Source: Gammaproteobacteria bacterium
GTDB taxonomy: Bacteria; Pseudomonadota; Gammaproteobacteria; Pseudomonadales; JAUIKI01
Assembly (NCBI GenBank): GCA_030430875.1
Contig: JAUIKI010000060.1
Coordinates: 1 to 7,465, forward strand
Reading direction: 5' to 3'
DNA: 7,465 bases
Below are positions 1 to 6,042 of the stretch, piece by piece. The position numbers were made by a program, and so were the translations under genes. Positions within the stretch are counted from its first letter, which is position 1. Each line of letters opens with the position of its first letter. The notes under the pieces were generated by a model, which was not told the DNA's origin, searched no databases, and saw nothing but the letters and a program-made list of their open reading frames with translations.

Positions 1-117
1 TCCGGCGATGGCGATACGCTTGTTTCGCAGAGTTTCTTGCTCTTCTTCTGAAAACCAACCGATGTTACGTGAAAAAGCTTGATTGTAATCAAAGTTCTGT
101 TTAGGTTGTTTGCTCAT
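1..117 (-). CDS. ThiF/HesA/MoeB-family (E1-like) adenylyltransferase, N-terminal fragment
   Basis: This is the first 39 codons of a gene that runs off the left edge of the window. The translation begins MSKQPKQNFDYN and continues with AFSRNIGWFSEEEQ, then a short helix and the hydrophobic strand KRIAIAG. The SRNIGW segment followed by a beta strand leading to a glycine is how ThiF/MoeB/E1-like proteins enter their nucleotide-binding Rossmann fold; the GxGGxG loop would lie just beyond the edge. Family members adenylate a C-terminal carboxylate, usually of a small ubiquitin-like or sulfur-carrier protein, or act on small molecules. The ATG lies 7 bp after the stop of the upstream acyltransferase gene, and its Shine-Dalgarno GAGGA overlaps that stop, so the two are probably translationally coupled. 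Some relatives carry an added nitroreductase-like domain, which cannot be judged here. The family call is fairly secure; substrate and partner are unknown. Confidence 0.72.
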   Translation of the reverse strand, partial: MSKQPKQNFDYNQAFSRNIGWFSEEEQETLRNKRIAIAG

Positions 118-126
118 GATTTCCTC
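118..126 (-). promoter_or_regulatory. Ribosome binding site of the ThiF-like gene, overlapping the upstream stop
   Basis: On the minus strand, TGAGGAAATC directly precedes the ATG at 117. The TGA is the stop codon of the acyltransferase gene, and GAGG within it is a Shine-Dalgarno core with a 5-nt spacer. Stop and ribosome binding site share bases, which points to translational coupling of the two genes. Confidence 0.65.
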
Positions 127-892
127 ACAATATGTCAAGATTATAGGGATACAGCAGTAATTGTCTATTGATAGATTTTTCAATAGTCTCATAAAGCTCG
201 TGTATTTGAGGGTTGTTTTTAAAAGAAAGATCTTCATTTCTAAAATAATAAAGAGCTCTTTTTCCATAATGTTCAATTTCATCACTGCATTGTATGCAGC
301 TAAACCCAAGTAAGTTAAATCTTGCTGCAAGCTGTGTTTCAAATACACCAAACGATTGAGGTTGGTTACATGCAGCAATAGTTGCAGTTAACCCAAGGTA
401 AAGTCCTATACCAATAAAAGGAAAAAATCGCTTTTCATCTTCATCAAAGTTAGTCAATGGATTATTTTCTATGTTTCCTTCAGGGGCTTTTTCTTCACCT
501 TTGCGACGTCTAAAGTTTTTTGGGATTGCCAGCCTTGAAATTTCACCGAAACTTCCTCTTTCCAATTTGCTTGGGTCAACAACATGTTTCCAAAGATATT
601 TTGAATAAGCTATTTCAAAAGGAAGATTGCTTTCTGGCGCATGAGGGGGCGGAATGACAAGGCGCAGAGTTCCAGCATATTGATTGGTACGCCTATGTTT
701 TAGTAATAGAGGAACTGAGTAATGATCAAATTCATCAACTTCCATCTTGTTTGAATCTTGCTGTAACCAGCCAAACTCTTCAGAATAGACTTGATATCTT
801 AAGTGGTAAGATGTTTCTTTTAATGCTTTTGTGTTAGCCAAAATAATTTCAAAATACTGATTGAAATGATCCGCAAAAAGCATTTTTGACAT
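125..892 (-). CDS. PEP-CTERM/exosortase-associated-type acyltransferase (LuxI/FeeM-like GNAT)
   Basis: A 255-aa protein resembling the exosortase-associated acyltransferases, which belong to the superfamily of acyl-homoserine-lactone synthases (LuxI) and N-acyl amino acid synthases (FeeM). These join an acyl chain from acyl-ACP or acyl-CoA to an amino-acid-type acceptor in the cytoplasm. Counting from the ATG at 892, the LuxI signature is visible: Arg32, Tyr36 and Trp42 in LRYQVYSEEFGW; Glu51, Asp53 and Asp56 in EVDEFDHY; Arg77 in GTLRLV; Glu117 and Arg120 in GEISRLAIP. A basic FRRRKGEE stretch follows at 127-134. The reading frame stays open to a GTG at 946, but the ATG at 892 has a good ribosome binding site and fits the usual length, so it is preferred. 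It probably forms an operon with the ThiF-like gene 7 bp downstream. No exosortase or PEP-CTERM protein is visible here. The family is fairly sure; the acceptor and product are unknown. Confidence 0.8.
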   Translation of the reverse strand: MSKMLFADHFNQYFEIILANTKALKETSYHLRYQVYSEEFGWLQQDSNKMEVDEFDHYSVPLLLKHRRTNQYAGTLRLVIPPPHAPESNLPFEIAYSKYLWKHVVDPSKLERGSFGEISRLAIPKNFRRRKGEEKAPEGNIENNPLTNFDEDEKRFFPFIGIGLYLGLTATIAACNQPQSFGVFETQLAARFNLLGFSCIQCSDEIEHYGKRALYYFRNEDLSFKNNPQIHELYETIEKSINRQLLLYPYNLDIL

Positions 893-907
893 ACCTAATA
901 CCTTCCC
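893..907 (-). promoter_or_regulatory. Ribosome binding site that decides the acyltransferase start
   Basis: On the minus strand, GGGAAGG (907 to 901) stands 8 nt before the ATG at 892. The longer reading frame would begin at a GTG at 946 that has no purine-rich sequence in the right place. The ATG at 892 is therefore the likelier start. Confidence 0.6.
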
Positions 908-976
908 GTACTTGGTTATTTCTTTTTTACCCTCACTTTTTAGCACGAAGGCAAAAGCTTCAATTCGAGTATGGTT

Positions 977-1000
977 GAGATATGTGAGATATGTGAGAAT
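977..1000. repeat. Short tandem repeat, 9-bp unit GAGATATGT
   Basis: The unit GAGATATGT occurs at 977-985 and again at 986-994, followed by a partial third copy GAGA. It lies 85-110 bp upstream of the acyltransferase ATG. It could be a simple slippage repeat or a pair of protein-binding half-sites; nothing else supports either. Confidence 0.55.
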
Positions 1001-1053
1001 GATCAGATGAAATAGGGTGTTTTTCAGACAAGCGCAACTGAATGCTGACTAAT

Positions 1054-1083
1054 TTGATAGGGGTGATTAGATGTTGTTATAAA
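1054..1083 (+). promoter_or_regulatory. Sigma70-like promoter on the plus strand with no gene downstream
   Basis: TTGATA (1054-1059) and TATAAA (1078-1083) are separated by 18 bp. The -10 is preceded by TGT, giving an extended -10 (TGN) element. Each hexamer matches the consensus at five of six positions. It points rightward into the gap and then antisense to rpmG and rpmB. It could drive a small or antisense RNA, or be a chance match in AT-rich DNA. Confidence 0.4.
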
Positions 1084-1205
1084 ACTGATGCCAAGATAGA
1101 CAGAAAAAGCAAAAATAATCTAACGGGACAATACAATGCCGCAATTCTGATTGAATTTATGATCAAAATACAATAGGAGAAATATTCTAGATTTATTTAG
1201 TTTGG

Positions 1206-1222
1206 GAGCATGAAAAATGCTC
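1206..1222. terminator. Small hairpin downstream of rpmG, possible weak terminator
   Basis: GAGCAT and ATGCTC form a perfect 6-bp stem with a 5-nt loop, 13 bp beyond the rpmG stop. No T-run follows on either strand, so it lacks the second half of an intrinsic terminator. It might instead protect the 3' end of the rpmBG message. Confidence 0.3.
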
Positions 1223-1234
1223 ATGCAGTACAAA

Positions 1235-1390
1235 CTATTTAATTTTAGATTCTTTATACATAACATGTTTTCGAACAACAGGATCAAATTTCTTGATTTC
1301 CATTTTCTCAGCCATGGTCTTCTTGTTTTTTGTGGTTGTGTAGAAATGCCCAGTCCCAGCAGATGAGACCAATTTGATTTTATCTCGCAT
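1235..1390 (-). CDS. rpmG: 50S ribosomal protein bL33
   Basis: A 51-aa gene read from the sequence: MRDKIKLVSSAGTGHFYTT, then a lysine-rich linker and EKMEIKKFDPVVRKHVMYKE, ending SKIK before TAG. This is the usual proteobacterial bL33: basic, with a GTGHFYTT beta hairpin and the conserved KKFDPVVRKHV core. It has no cysteine pairs, so it is the zinc-free type. It is a structural protein of the large subunit near the E site. The ATG at 1390 has a Shine-Dalgarno AGAGG 8 nt upstream. It follows rpmB by 21 bp on the same strand, the common rpmB-rpmG arrangement, and is probably transcribed from the promoter before rpmB. Length is normal and nothing looks broken. Confidence 0.96.
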   Translation of the reverse strand: MRDKIKLVSSAGTGHFYTTTKNKKTMAEKMEIKKFDPVVRKHVMYKESKIK

Positions 1391-1411
1391 AACGATTGCC
1401 TCTAAAGAGAA

Positions 1412-1648
1412 TTAAACTTTTTCACCACGCTTGCGTAAATCAGCAAGTACCTGGTCAATACCTAGTTTATCGATGATACGCATGCCTTTTGCAGAGATAC
1501 GTAGCCTAACAAAGCGCTTTTCAGCTTCAACCCAAAACCGATGAAAGTGAAGATTTGGACCAAAACGTCTTCGTGTTCTATTGTTTGCGTGCGACACATT
1601 GTTGCCAGTGATAGGTCGCTTCCCAGTAATTTGACAGACTTTAGCCAT
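1412..1648 (-). CDS. rpmB: 50S ribosomal protein bL28
   Basis: A 78-aa protein of normal length, beginning MAKVCQITGKRPITGNNVSHANNRTRRR. The opening CQITGKRP, the GNNVSHANNRTRRR basic loop, then NLHFHRFWVEAEKRFVRLRIS and a C-terminal helix ending LRKRGEKV are the hallmarks of bL28, a large-subunit protein. As in many proteobacteria, only one cysteine (Cys5) is present, so the zinc-binding form is not expected. The ATG at 1648 has only a weak ribosome binding site, but the conserved N-terminus fixes the start. It is the first gene of a two-gene operon with rpmG, 21 bp downstream, and has its own extended -10 promoter in the 95-bp gap after accC. Confidence 0.97.
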   Translation of the reverse strand: MAKVCQITGKRPITGNNVSHANNRTRRRFGPNLHFHRFWVEAEKRFVRLRISAKGMRIIDKLGIDQVLADLRKRGEKV

Positions 1649-1686
1649 AATTTAATACCATTTATCATGTTCCAAAAAGGGCTGTA

Positions 1687-1715
1687 TTTATAGCAAAATA
1701 AACGTTAAAACGCAA
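1687..1715 (-). promoter_or_regulatory. Candidate extended -10 promoter of rpmB-rpmG
   Basis: On the minus strand, TTGCGT (1715-1710) is followed after 17 bp by TATAAA (1692-1687), with TGC immediately before it as an extended -10. The start point would be near 1680, giving a leader of about 30 nt. The -35 is weak, but TGN plus 17-bp spacing fits a sigma70 promoter, and a strong promoter is expected for ribosomal protein genes. Confidence 0.55.
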
Positions 1716-1743
1716 TCAACAATGTGACTGTTTTGTCGTTTAT
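1698..1743 (-). terminator. AT-rich inverted repeat just after accC, possible terminator
   Basis: ATAAACG (1698-1704) pairs with CGTTTAT (1737-1743). After a 2-nt imperfect step, AAAAC (1707-1711) pairs with GTTTT (1730-1734), closing an 18-nt loop. It starts directly after the accC stop codon, and a few T residues follow on the minus strand. The stem is AT-rich and the loop large, so terminator strength is doubtful. It overlaps the -35 region of the rpmB promoter. Confidence 0.3.
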
Positions 1744-3084
1744 TTAGTTTTGTAGCTTTCTTTCAAGATAATGGATGCATATTTCGCCATCAATAAATTG
1801 ACCATCCCGCATGATATCCCGATGTAGAGGCACATTAGTTCGAATACCTTCAATGACAATCTCATCGAGAACTTGGCGCATTTTAGCAAGAGCACTCTCT
1901 CTTGTGTCGCTGTGAGCAATGAGTTTGCCAATCAATGAGTCATAAAAAGGTGGGATTGAATAACCTGAATAAAGGTGAGAATCAATACGCACTCCTGGAC
2001 CGCCTGGTGCATGAAAATAAGTCACTTTGCCAGGATAGGGTAAGAAACTAGCCGGATCTTCCGCGTTTACACGACATTCAATGGCATGCCCTGTTATTTT
2101 GACTGATTTTTGTGTTATCGAGAGTGTTTCACCGCTTGCAATTCGCAGTTGCTCTTTGATGATGTCAACCCCTGTCACCATCTCTGTCACTGGATGCTCA
2201 ACTTGAATTCGGGTGTTCATTTCAATGAAATAGAATTGACCTTCCTCAAATAGGAACTCAAACGTTCCTGCGCCTCGGTAGCCAACTTTAAGGCATGCAT
2301 CAACGCAAGATTTGGCAATGTTACGCCGCAAATCTGCTGGAATACCAGGAGCAGGTGCTTCTTCAATAATTTTTTGGTGTCGTCGCTGAACTGAGCAATC
2401 TCGATCGCCTAAATGAATGACGTTTCCGTGATTATCAGCGAGTACTTGAATTTCAATATGACGAGGGTTTTCTAGATATTTTTCTAAGTACACAGCGTCA
2501 TTATCAAATGCAGATTTTGCCTCTGCTTTGGTTAGTGCAATTGAATTTAATAGCGTGGCTTCATTTTTAACAACATGCATGCCTCGGCCACCACCACCAC
2601 CGGCGGCTTTTATTATGATTGGGTAACCGATATCTCGTGCTATTTTTAGAATTTTTTGCTTGTCTTTTGGAAGGACTCCATTAGAGCCTGGCACTACTGG
2701 AATGCCAATTTTTTTCATGGTTTTAATGGCTGAAATTTTATCCCCCATCAGTCGAATAATGTCGGGTGTTGGACCAATGAAAACAAAACCACTTTGCTCA
2801 ACTTGTTCAGCAAAATCAGCATTTTCTGCAAGAAATCCGTATCCAGGATGAATGCCAGCCGCATCAGTTACTTCGGCTGCGCTGATGATAGCAGGAATAT
2901 TTAAATAACTTTTCTGTGAGGGATTAGGTCCAATGCAGACAGATTCATCAGCAAGTCTGACATGCATCAAATCTCTATCTACTTGGGAGTGTACGGCGAC
3001 GGTTTTAATGCCAAGTTCTTTGCAGGCGCGCAAAATTCTAAGGGCGATTTCTCCGCGATTTGCAATAACAACCTTATCTAACAT
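1744..3084 (-). CDS. accC: Acetyl-CoA carboxylase, biotin carboxylase subunit
   Basis: A 446-aa protein that carboxylates the biotin on AccB using ATP and bicarbonate, the first half-reaction of malonyl-CoA synthesis for fatty acids. It starts MLDKVVIANRGEIALRI, the standard AccC N-terminus. The open frame extends 25 codons further to 3159, but that part overlaps the end of accB and does not resemble the family, so ATG 3084 is the start. All three biotin carboxylase parts are present: the N-terminal domain, the ATP-grasp with the glycine-rich GGGGGRGM loop (162-169), and the C-terminal domain. Known active-site residues fall at the same numbers as in E. coli AccC: Lys116, Lys159, Glu201, Cys230, Lys238, Glu276, Glu288, Asn290, Arg292 and Arg338. 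It lies 19 bp after accB with no obvious ribosome binding site, as the last gene of aroQ-accB-accC. It appears intact. Confidence 0.98.
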   Translation of the reverse strand: MLDKVVIANRGEIALRILRACKELGIKTVAVHSQVDRDLMHVRLADESVCIGPNPSQKSYLNIPAIISAAEVTDAAGIHPGYGFLAENADFAEQVEQSGFVFIGPTPDIIRLMGDKISAIKTMKKIGIPVVPGSNGVLPKDKQKILKIARDIGYPIIIKAAGGGGGRGMHVVKNEATLLNSIALTKAEAKSAFDNDAVYLEKYLENPRHIEIQVLADNHGNVIHLGDRDCSVQRRHQKIIEEAPAPGIPADLRRNIAKSCVDACLKVGYRGAGTFEFLFEEGQFYFIEMNTRIQVEHPVTEMVTGVDIIKEQLRIASGETLSITQKSVKITGHAIECRVNAEDPASFLPYPGKVTYFHAPGGPGVRIDSHLYSGYSIPPFYDSLIGKLIAHSDTRESALAKMRQVLDEIVIEGIRTNVPLHRDIMRDGQFIDGEICIHYLERKLQN

Positions 3085-3103
3085 GCGAATGAATTGAGTT
3101 AAA

Positions 3104-3571
3104 TTAAATGATAGTGAATAGAGGCTGATCAAATTCCACAGGTTGAGCGTTTTCAACAAGAATGGCTTCGATGCGACCTGATTTATCCGCCTTAATTTGA
3201 TTCATCATTTTCATCGCTTCAATGATGCATAATACATCTCCGGCCTTGACGGGTTGGCCAACATCGACGAATGATGGAGAGGATGGTGACGCAGCGCGGT
3301 AGAGTGTGCCCACCATTGGCGATTTAACAATATGTCCAGATGCTTGAGGTTTGTTAGATCCTTTTTCTTCAGCCACATTATGTGTGGGCGGTTTGACCAA
3401 TTTAGCGTCACTATTGACGCTGATTTGCTGTGGAGCAGAAAGTGACGTAGCTGCATTAATTTGGTGACCTCGACTAACACGAACCAAATCCTCACCTTCG
3501 CGAATCTCAATCTCGTTAATTCCCGATTCTTCCAATAGCTCTATGAGTTTTTTTACTTTTCGAATATCCAT
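3104..3571 (-). CDS. accB: Acetyl-CoA carboxylase, biotin carboxyl carrier protein
   Basis: A 155-aa protein of normal BCCP length. The N-terminal part (1-35, MDIRKVKKLIELLEESGI) is the AccC-contact region. A proline-, serine- and alanine-rich flexible linker follows at about 36-78, then a biotinyl/lipoyl domain from about 80 to 155. Lys121 in the EAMKMMN motif is the residue biotinylated by BirA. The domain keeps the short protruding 'thumb' (around SPSSPS, 95-100) that is characteristic of true AccB proteins and absent from most other biotin domains. The swinging biotin visits AccC for carboxylation and the AccA/AccD transferase for transfer to acetyl-CoA; accA and accD are not in the window. 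The gene starts 12 bp after aroQ and ends 19 bp before accC, so the three are very likely cotranscribed. Confidence 0.97.
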   Translation of the reverse strand: MDIRKVKKLIELLEESGINEIEIREGEDLVRVSRGHQINAATSLSAPQQISVNSDAKLVKPPTHNVAEEKGSNKPQASGHIVKSPMVGTLYRAASPSSPSFVDVGQPVKAGDVLCIIEAMKMMNQIKADKSGRIEAILVENAQPVEFDQPLFTII

Positions 3572-3583
3572 TGTTAGCTCATT

Positions 3584-4036
3584 TTATTTGTTGGACGTTG
3601 TTTTAAGAAACGTAATGGCTGCATCAGCTGCCAGTTGATAACCCAAAGGGCCAAAACCACAAATGACGCCATGGGCAATATCTGACAGATAGGAGTGATG
3701 ACGGAACGTTTCACGTGCAAATACATTAGACAGATGTAACTCAATAAATGGAATTTTAGTTGCGAGCAATGCATCACGAATTGCAACGCTTGTATGAGTA
3801 AATGCACCAGGATTAATAATGATGAACTTCACTGATTGATCCCAAGCAGTGTGGATGGCATCAACAATTAAATGTTCTCCGTTTGCTTGCATGCAGTTAG
3901 ACACTAGGCCGGCTTTGGCTAAATGCGCTTTAGTAGATTGCTCAATTTCTATAAGTGTTGTTGAACCGTAAATTTCAGGCTCACGTTTGCCGAGTAAATT
4001 TAGATTGGGCCCATTGATTAGTAAAATGTCAGTCAT
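3584..4036 (-). CDS. aroQ: Type II 3-dehydroquinate dehydratase
   Basis: A 150-aa enzyme that removes water from 3-dehydroquinate to give 3-dehydroshikimate, the third step of the shikimate pathway. The N-terminus ILLINGPNLNLLGKREPEIYG is diagnostic. Catalytic residues expected for type II enzymes are present: Arg18, Tyr23 (general base), Asn75 and His81 in NPGAFTHTS, His101 in ELHLSN, and Arg112 in FRHHSYLS. Type II enzymes form dodecamers and are unrelated to the Schiff-base type I (AroD). The segment usually written QSNHEGELID reads QANGEHLIVD here; it keeps the Asn and Glu, but the rest varies. It is the first gene of aroQ-accB-accC, a common gammaproteobacterial order, with a sigma70-like promoter 34-63 bp upstream. 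No strong Shine-Dalgarno is seen. Confidence 0.97.
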   Translation of the reverse strand: MTDILLINGPNLNLLGKREPEIYGSTTLIEIEQSTKAHLAKAGLVSNCMQANGEHLIVDAIHTAWDQSVKFIIINPGAFTHTSVAIRDALLATKIPFIELHLSNVFARETFRHHSYLSDIAHGVICGFGPLGYQLAADAAITFLKTTSNK

Positions 4037-4069
4037 TTTGATAATGAGTTGAAATCTGAGTTAATGCCT

Positions 4070-4099
4070 ATTTTGGGATGATTTTCGTCGAATTGTCAA
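4070..4099 (-). promoter_or_regulatory. Candidate sigma70 promoter of aroQ-accB-accC
   Basis: On the minus strand, a perfect -35 TTGACA (4099-4094) is followed after 18 bp by CAAAAT (4075-4070), which matches TATAAT at four of six positions. Transcription would start near 4063 with a leader of about 27 nt before the aroQ ATG at 4036. It sits in the 101-bp gap after dsbD, where a separate promoter makes sense. Confidence 0.55.
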
Positions 4100-4137
4100 G
4101 GAAATGTGTTGAAAATCCAAAAAGTTACATCAATTTC

Positions 4138-6042
4138 TTAATTATTAGCATTGGATATAGCATCTAATTGCTTAAGATGTCGCTGGAATGTTTCTCGATT
4201 GAATTCGCCCTGGAGACTAAATTCTGGTAAATATTCATCATTTGCATCAAAAAATAGTACGCTAGGTGGCCCAAATAGATTGAATTTAGATAAAAATTTT
4301 CTGTTTTCAGGCGAATTTTGCGTCATGTCTAATTTGATTAAATTAAGTCGTTGCAACTGAGGTATGACGGTTGCATGTTGAAAGACTTCTTTTTCAATGA
4401 TTTTGCAAGGGCGGCACCAGTCAGCATAAATATCGATCATCGTTAACTTTTTTGGTAATACAGCTAATGTTTGATCGAGCTCTTGCAAGCTATAAATTGT
4501 TTTGAATATTGGAGTTGATTGTGTGGTTTGTGATGAGAGAGTTTGGCTTGATATGCCTGAAAGTGGTCTAAATGGGTTAGTTTGCCCACTTGCTGCACCA
4601 ATTAACAGTACAACCCAATAAGTTAGCAAAACAAACCCTATCGCTTTCCAAAATTGAGCAATCCCTTTTTTAGGAGAAAAATCAAGTGCTCCTAGGAAGG
4701 TTGCGGAGCCGATGCATAAGATTGCCCATAAAACGAGTGTGACAGACCCTGGTAAAATTCGCTCAAGTAAGTAGATTGCAATGCCGAGTAATAGCACGCC
4801 AAACGCTGCTTTAATGCCATGCATCCAAGGGCCTGCTTTAGGTAGCAGTTGTCCTTCAGTTGTACCAATGATTAACAAGGGGACCCCCATACCGAGACCG
4901 AGTGCAAGTAAGGCTGCTCCACCAACAATAGGATCACCTGTTGAACTGATATAAATCAATGCGCCACTTAATGGTGCTGAAATGCAAGGTGATACGACTA
5001 AGCTGGATAAGACTCCCATTAAAATCACACTGATGTAGTTGCCACCTTGTTGTTTTTGGTTGATACGATTGATTCTGTCATTCAACCAACCTGGTAACGC
5101 CAGATCATAAAATCCAAACATTGAGAGTGCTAGCAAAACAAAGATAGCAGCAGAAAAAATTAAAATGATTGGGTTTTGCATGTATGCCTGAATATTAAGT
5201 TTTGCGCCAAAATATCCCATGAGCGTGCCAATCAATGCATAAGTCAAGCTCATGCCAGCAACATAAGCAAGTGAGAGCAAGAAAGCATTGCTGCGTGATC
5301 GTTTTGCTTTTTGTCCAACAATAATGCTTGAAAGAATTGGGATCATTGGTAGTACGCAAGGTGTGAAGGTCAGACCAATACCCGCAATAAAAAATAAGAA
5401 GATAATTTTGATAAAACTATTACCTTGAAAGATACGTTTAAAGTTGTTTCCGATTGGCTCCGTAGGAGTGGCATCATTTGGCTCAGTGACGACGGTCGGT
5501 TCCACATTTTCAGGAGAAAATGTGATGCGTTTTTTTTGCGGTGGGTAGCAAAGACCAGCTTCAGCACAACCTTGAAACTGTAGCTCAAATTCTGTTGAGG
5601 ATTTTAAAGCAGGCGTGTAATTTACATCAAAATGAATGTTGCCGTAATAGACCTCAACATTTCCAAACTCTGGGTCATCAACAATGACTCCTTTGGGTAA
5701 ATTTGGTTTGAGAGTGATGGCTGCGTTGGTTGTCTCAATTGCAATGCGGTCTTTATAAAGATAGTAGCCAGGGGCAATTTCCCAATTGATAAGAATGCGT
5801 TGTTGTTTTTCATCGTGGTTAATTTGATAGGAAAACGCTGTCTCTACCGGTAAAAAATCATTATTTGATGCCGTTGGTATTGTTGAAAATGGATCATTGT
5901 TTTGAGAATTCGAGAGCTCAAAGGCATGAATTGGCGATTGCGTAAAGAAAACTACAAGCACGATAGCTAACGACGCTTTCAAATATTGGGTAATTTCGAG
6001 TGACATGGCTGTTTTTTTAATTGGATTTTCAGGTTGGACCAT
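4138..6042 (-). CDS. dsbD: Thiol:disulfide interchange protein DsbD (three-domain, inner membrane)
   Basis: A 634-aa inner-membrane protein that passes electrons from cytoplasmic thioredoxin to periplasmic partners such as DsbC, DsbG and cytochrome c maturation proteins. A signal peptide covers about residues 14-40 (SLAIVLVVFF core, likely cut after IHA). The periplasmic alpha domain (about 41-195) carries Cys159 and Cys165 in QGCAEAGLCYPP. The beta domain (about 208-484) has roughly eight membrane helices with the cysteine pair Cys229 (FTPCVLPM) and Cys353 (SPCISAPL). The C-terminal thioredoxin-like gamma domain (about 510-625) has Cys543/Cys546 in DWCRPCK. All six expected redox cysteines are present, so it should work. 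The ATG at 6042 is taken as start; ATG 6006 (Met13), just before the signal peptide, is an equal alternative, since neither has a strong ribosome binding site. It lies 99 bp after epmB; TAAAAT at 6081-6076 is a possible -10 without a good -35. Confidence 0.96.
   Translation of the reverse strand: MVQPENPIKKTAMSLEITQYLKASLAIVLVVFFTQSPIHAFELSNSQNNDPFSTIPTASNNDFLPVETAFSYQINHDEKQQRILINWEIAPGYYLYKDRIAIETTNAAITLKPNLPKGVIVDDPEFGNVEVYYGNIHFDVNYTPALKSSTEFELQFQGCAEAGLCYPPQKKRITFSPENVEPTVVTEPNDATPTEPIGNNFKRIFQGNSFIKIIFLFFIAGIGLTFTPCVLPMIPILSSIIVGQKAKRSRSNAFLLSLAYVAGMSLTYALIGTLMGYFGAKLNIQAYMQNPIILIFSAAIFVLLALSMFGFYDLALPGWLNDRINRINQKQQGGNYISVILMGVLSSLVVSPCISAPLSGALIYISSTGDPIVGGAALLALGLGMGVPLLIIGTTEGQLLPKAGPWMHGIKAAFGVLLLGIAIYLLERILPGSVTLVLWAILCIGSATFLGALDFSPKKGIAQFWKAIGFVLLTYWVVLLIGAASGQTNPFRPLSGISSQTLSSQTTQSTPIFKTIYSLQELDQTLAVLPKKLTMIDIYADWCRPCKIIEKEVFQHATVIPQLQRLNLIKLDMTQNSPENRKFLSKFNLFGPPSVLFFDANDEYLPEFSLQGEFNRETFQRHLKQLDAISNANN

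Larger units (their letters stand above)
893..1234. other. 342-bp intergenic region between rpmG and the acyltransferase gene
   Basis: I see no convincing gene on either strand of this AT-rich gap; the plus-strand ATGs at about 1137 and 1158 run into stops within a few codons. It holds a 9-bp tandem repeat (977-994), a plus-strand sigma70-like site (1054-1083) whose -35 lies inside a 5-bp inverted repeat (1049-1053 and 1066-1070), and a small hairpin (1206-1222). The promoter of the acyltransferase/ThiF unit should lie here on the minus strand, but I could not pick a clear -35/-10 pair. Confidence 0.6.

Noticed and set aside
1..892. An antiphage system built on an E1-like protein (as in Bil or type II CBASS loci)
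   Set aside because: No nucleotidyltransferase, E2-like, JAB or ubiquitin-like gene is visible, and a LuxI-like acyltransferase is not a partner in those systems as I know them.
893..946. A longer acyltransferase beginning at GTG 946, 18 residues upstream
   Set aside because: The GTG has no ribosome binding site in position, while ATG 892 has GGGAAGG with an 8-nt spacer and gives the usual family length.
1206..1222. Intrinsic rho-independent terminator after rpmG
   Set aside because: The 6-bp stem is perfect, but no T-run follows on either strand, so it is listed only as a weak hairpin.
1462..1668. Minus-strand open frame of 68 codons overlapping rpmB in another frame
   Set aside because: The bL28 frame is unmistakable, and the alternate frame gives unstructured residues with no motif.
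2660..2851. Plus-strand open frame of 63 codons inside accC
   Set aside because: It is antisense to a well-conserved part of accC and has no recognisable protein features.
3085..3159. A longer AccC with 25 extra N-terminal residues
   Set aside because: The extension overlaps the accB coding end and does not look like any AccC N-terminus; MLDKVVIANRGEIALRI at 3084 is the conserved start.
3211..3510. Minus-strand 99-codon frame inside accB
   Set aside because: It is out of frame with the clear biotin carrier protein and shows no domain of its own.
4151..4360. Plus-strand open frame of 69 codons at the 3' end of dsbD
   Set aside because: It is the antisense shadow of the DsbD thioredoxin domain, with no family resemblance.
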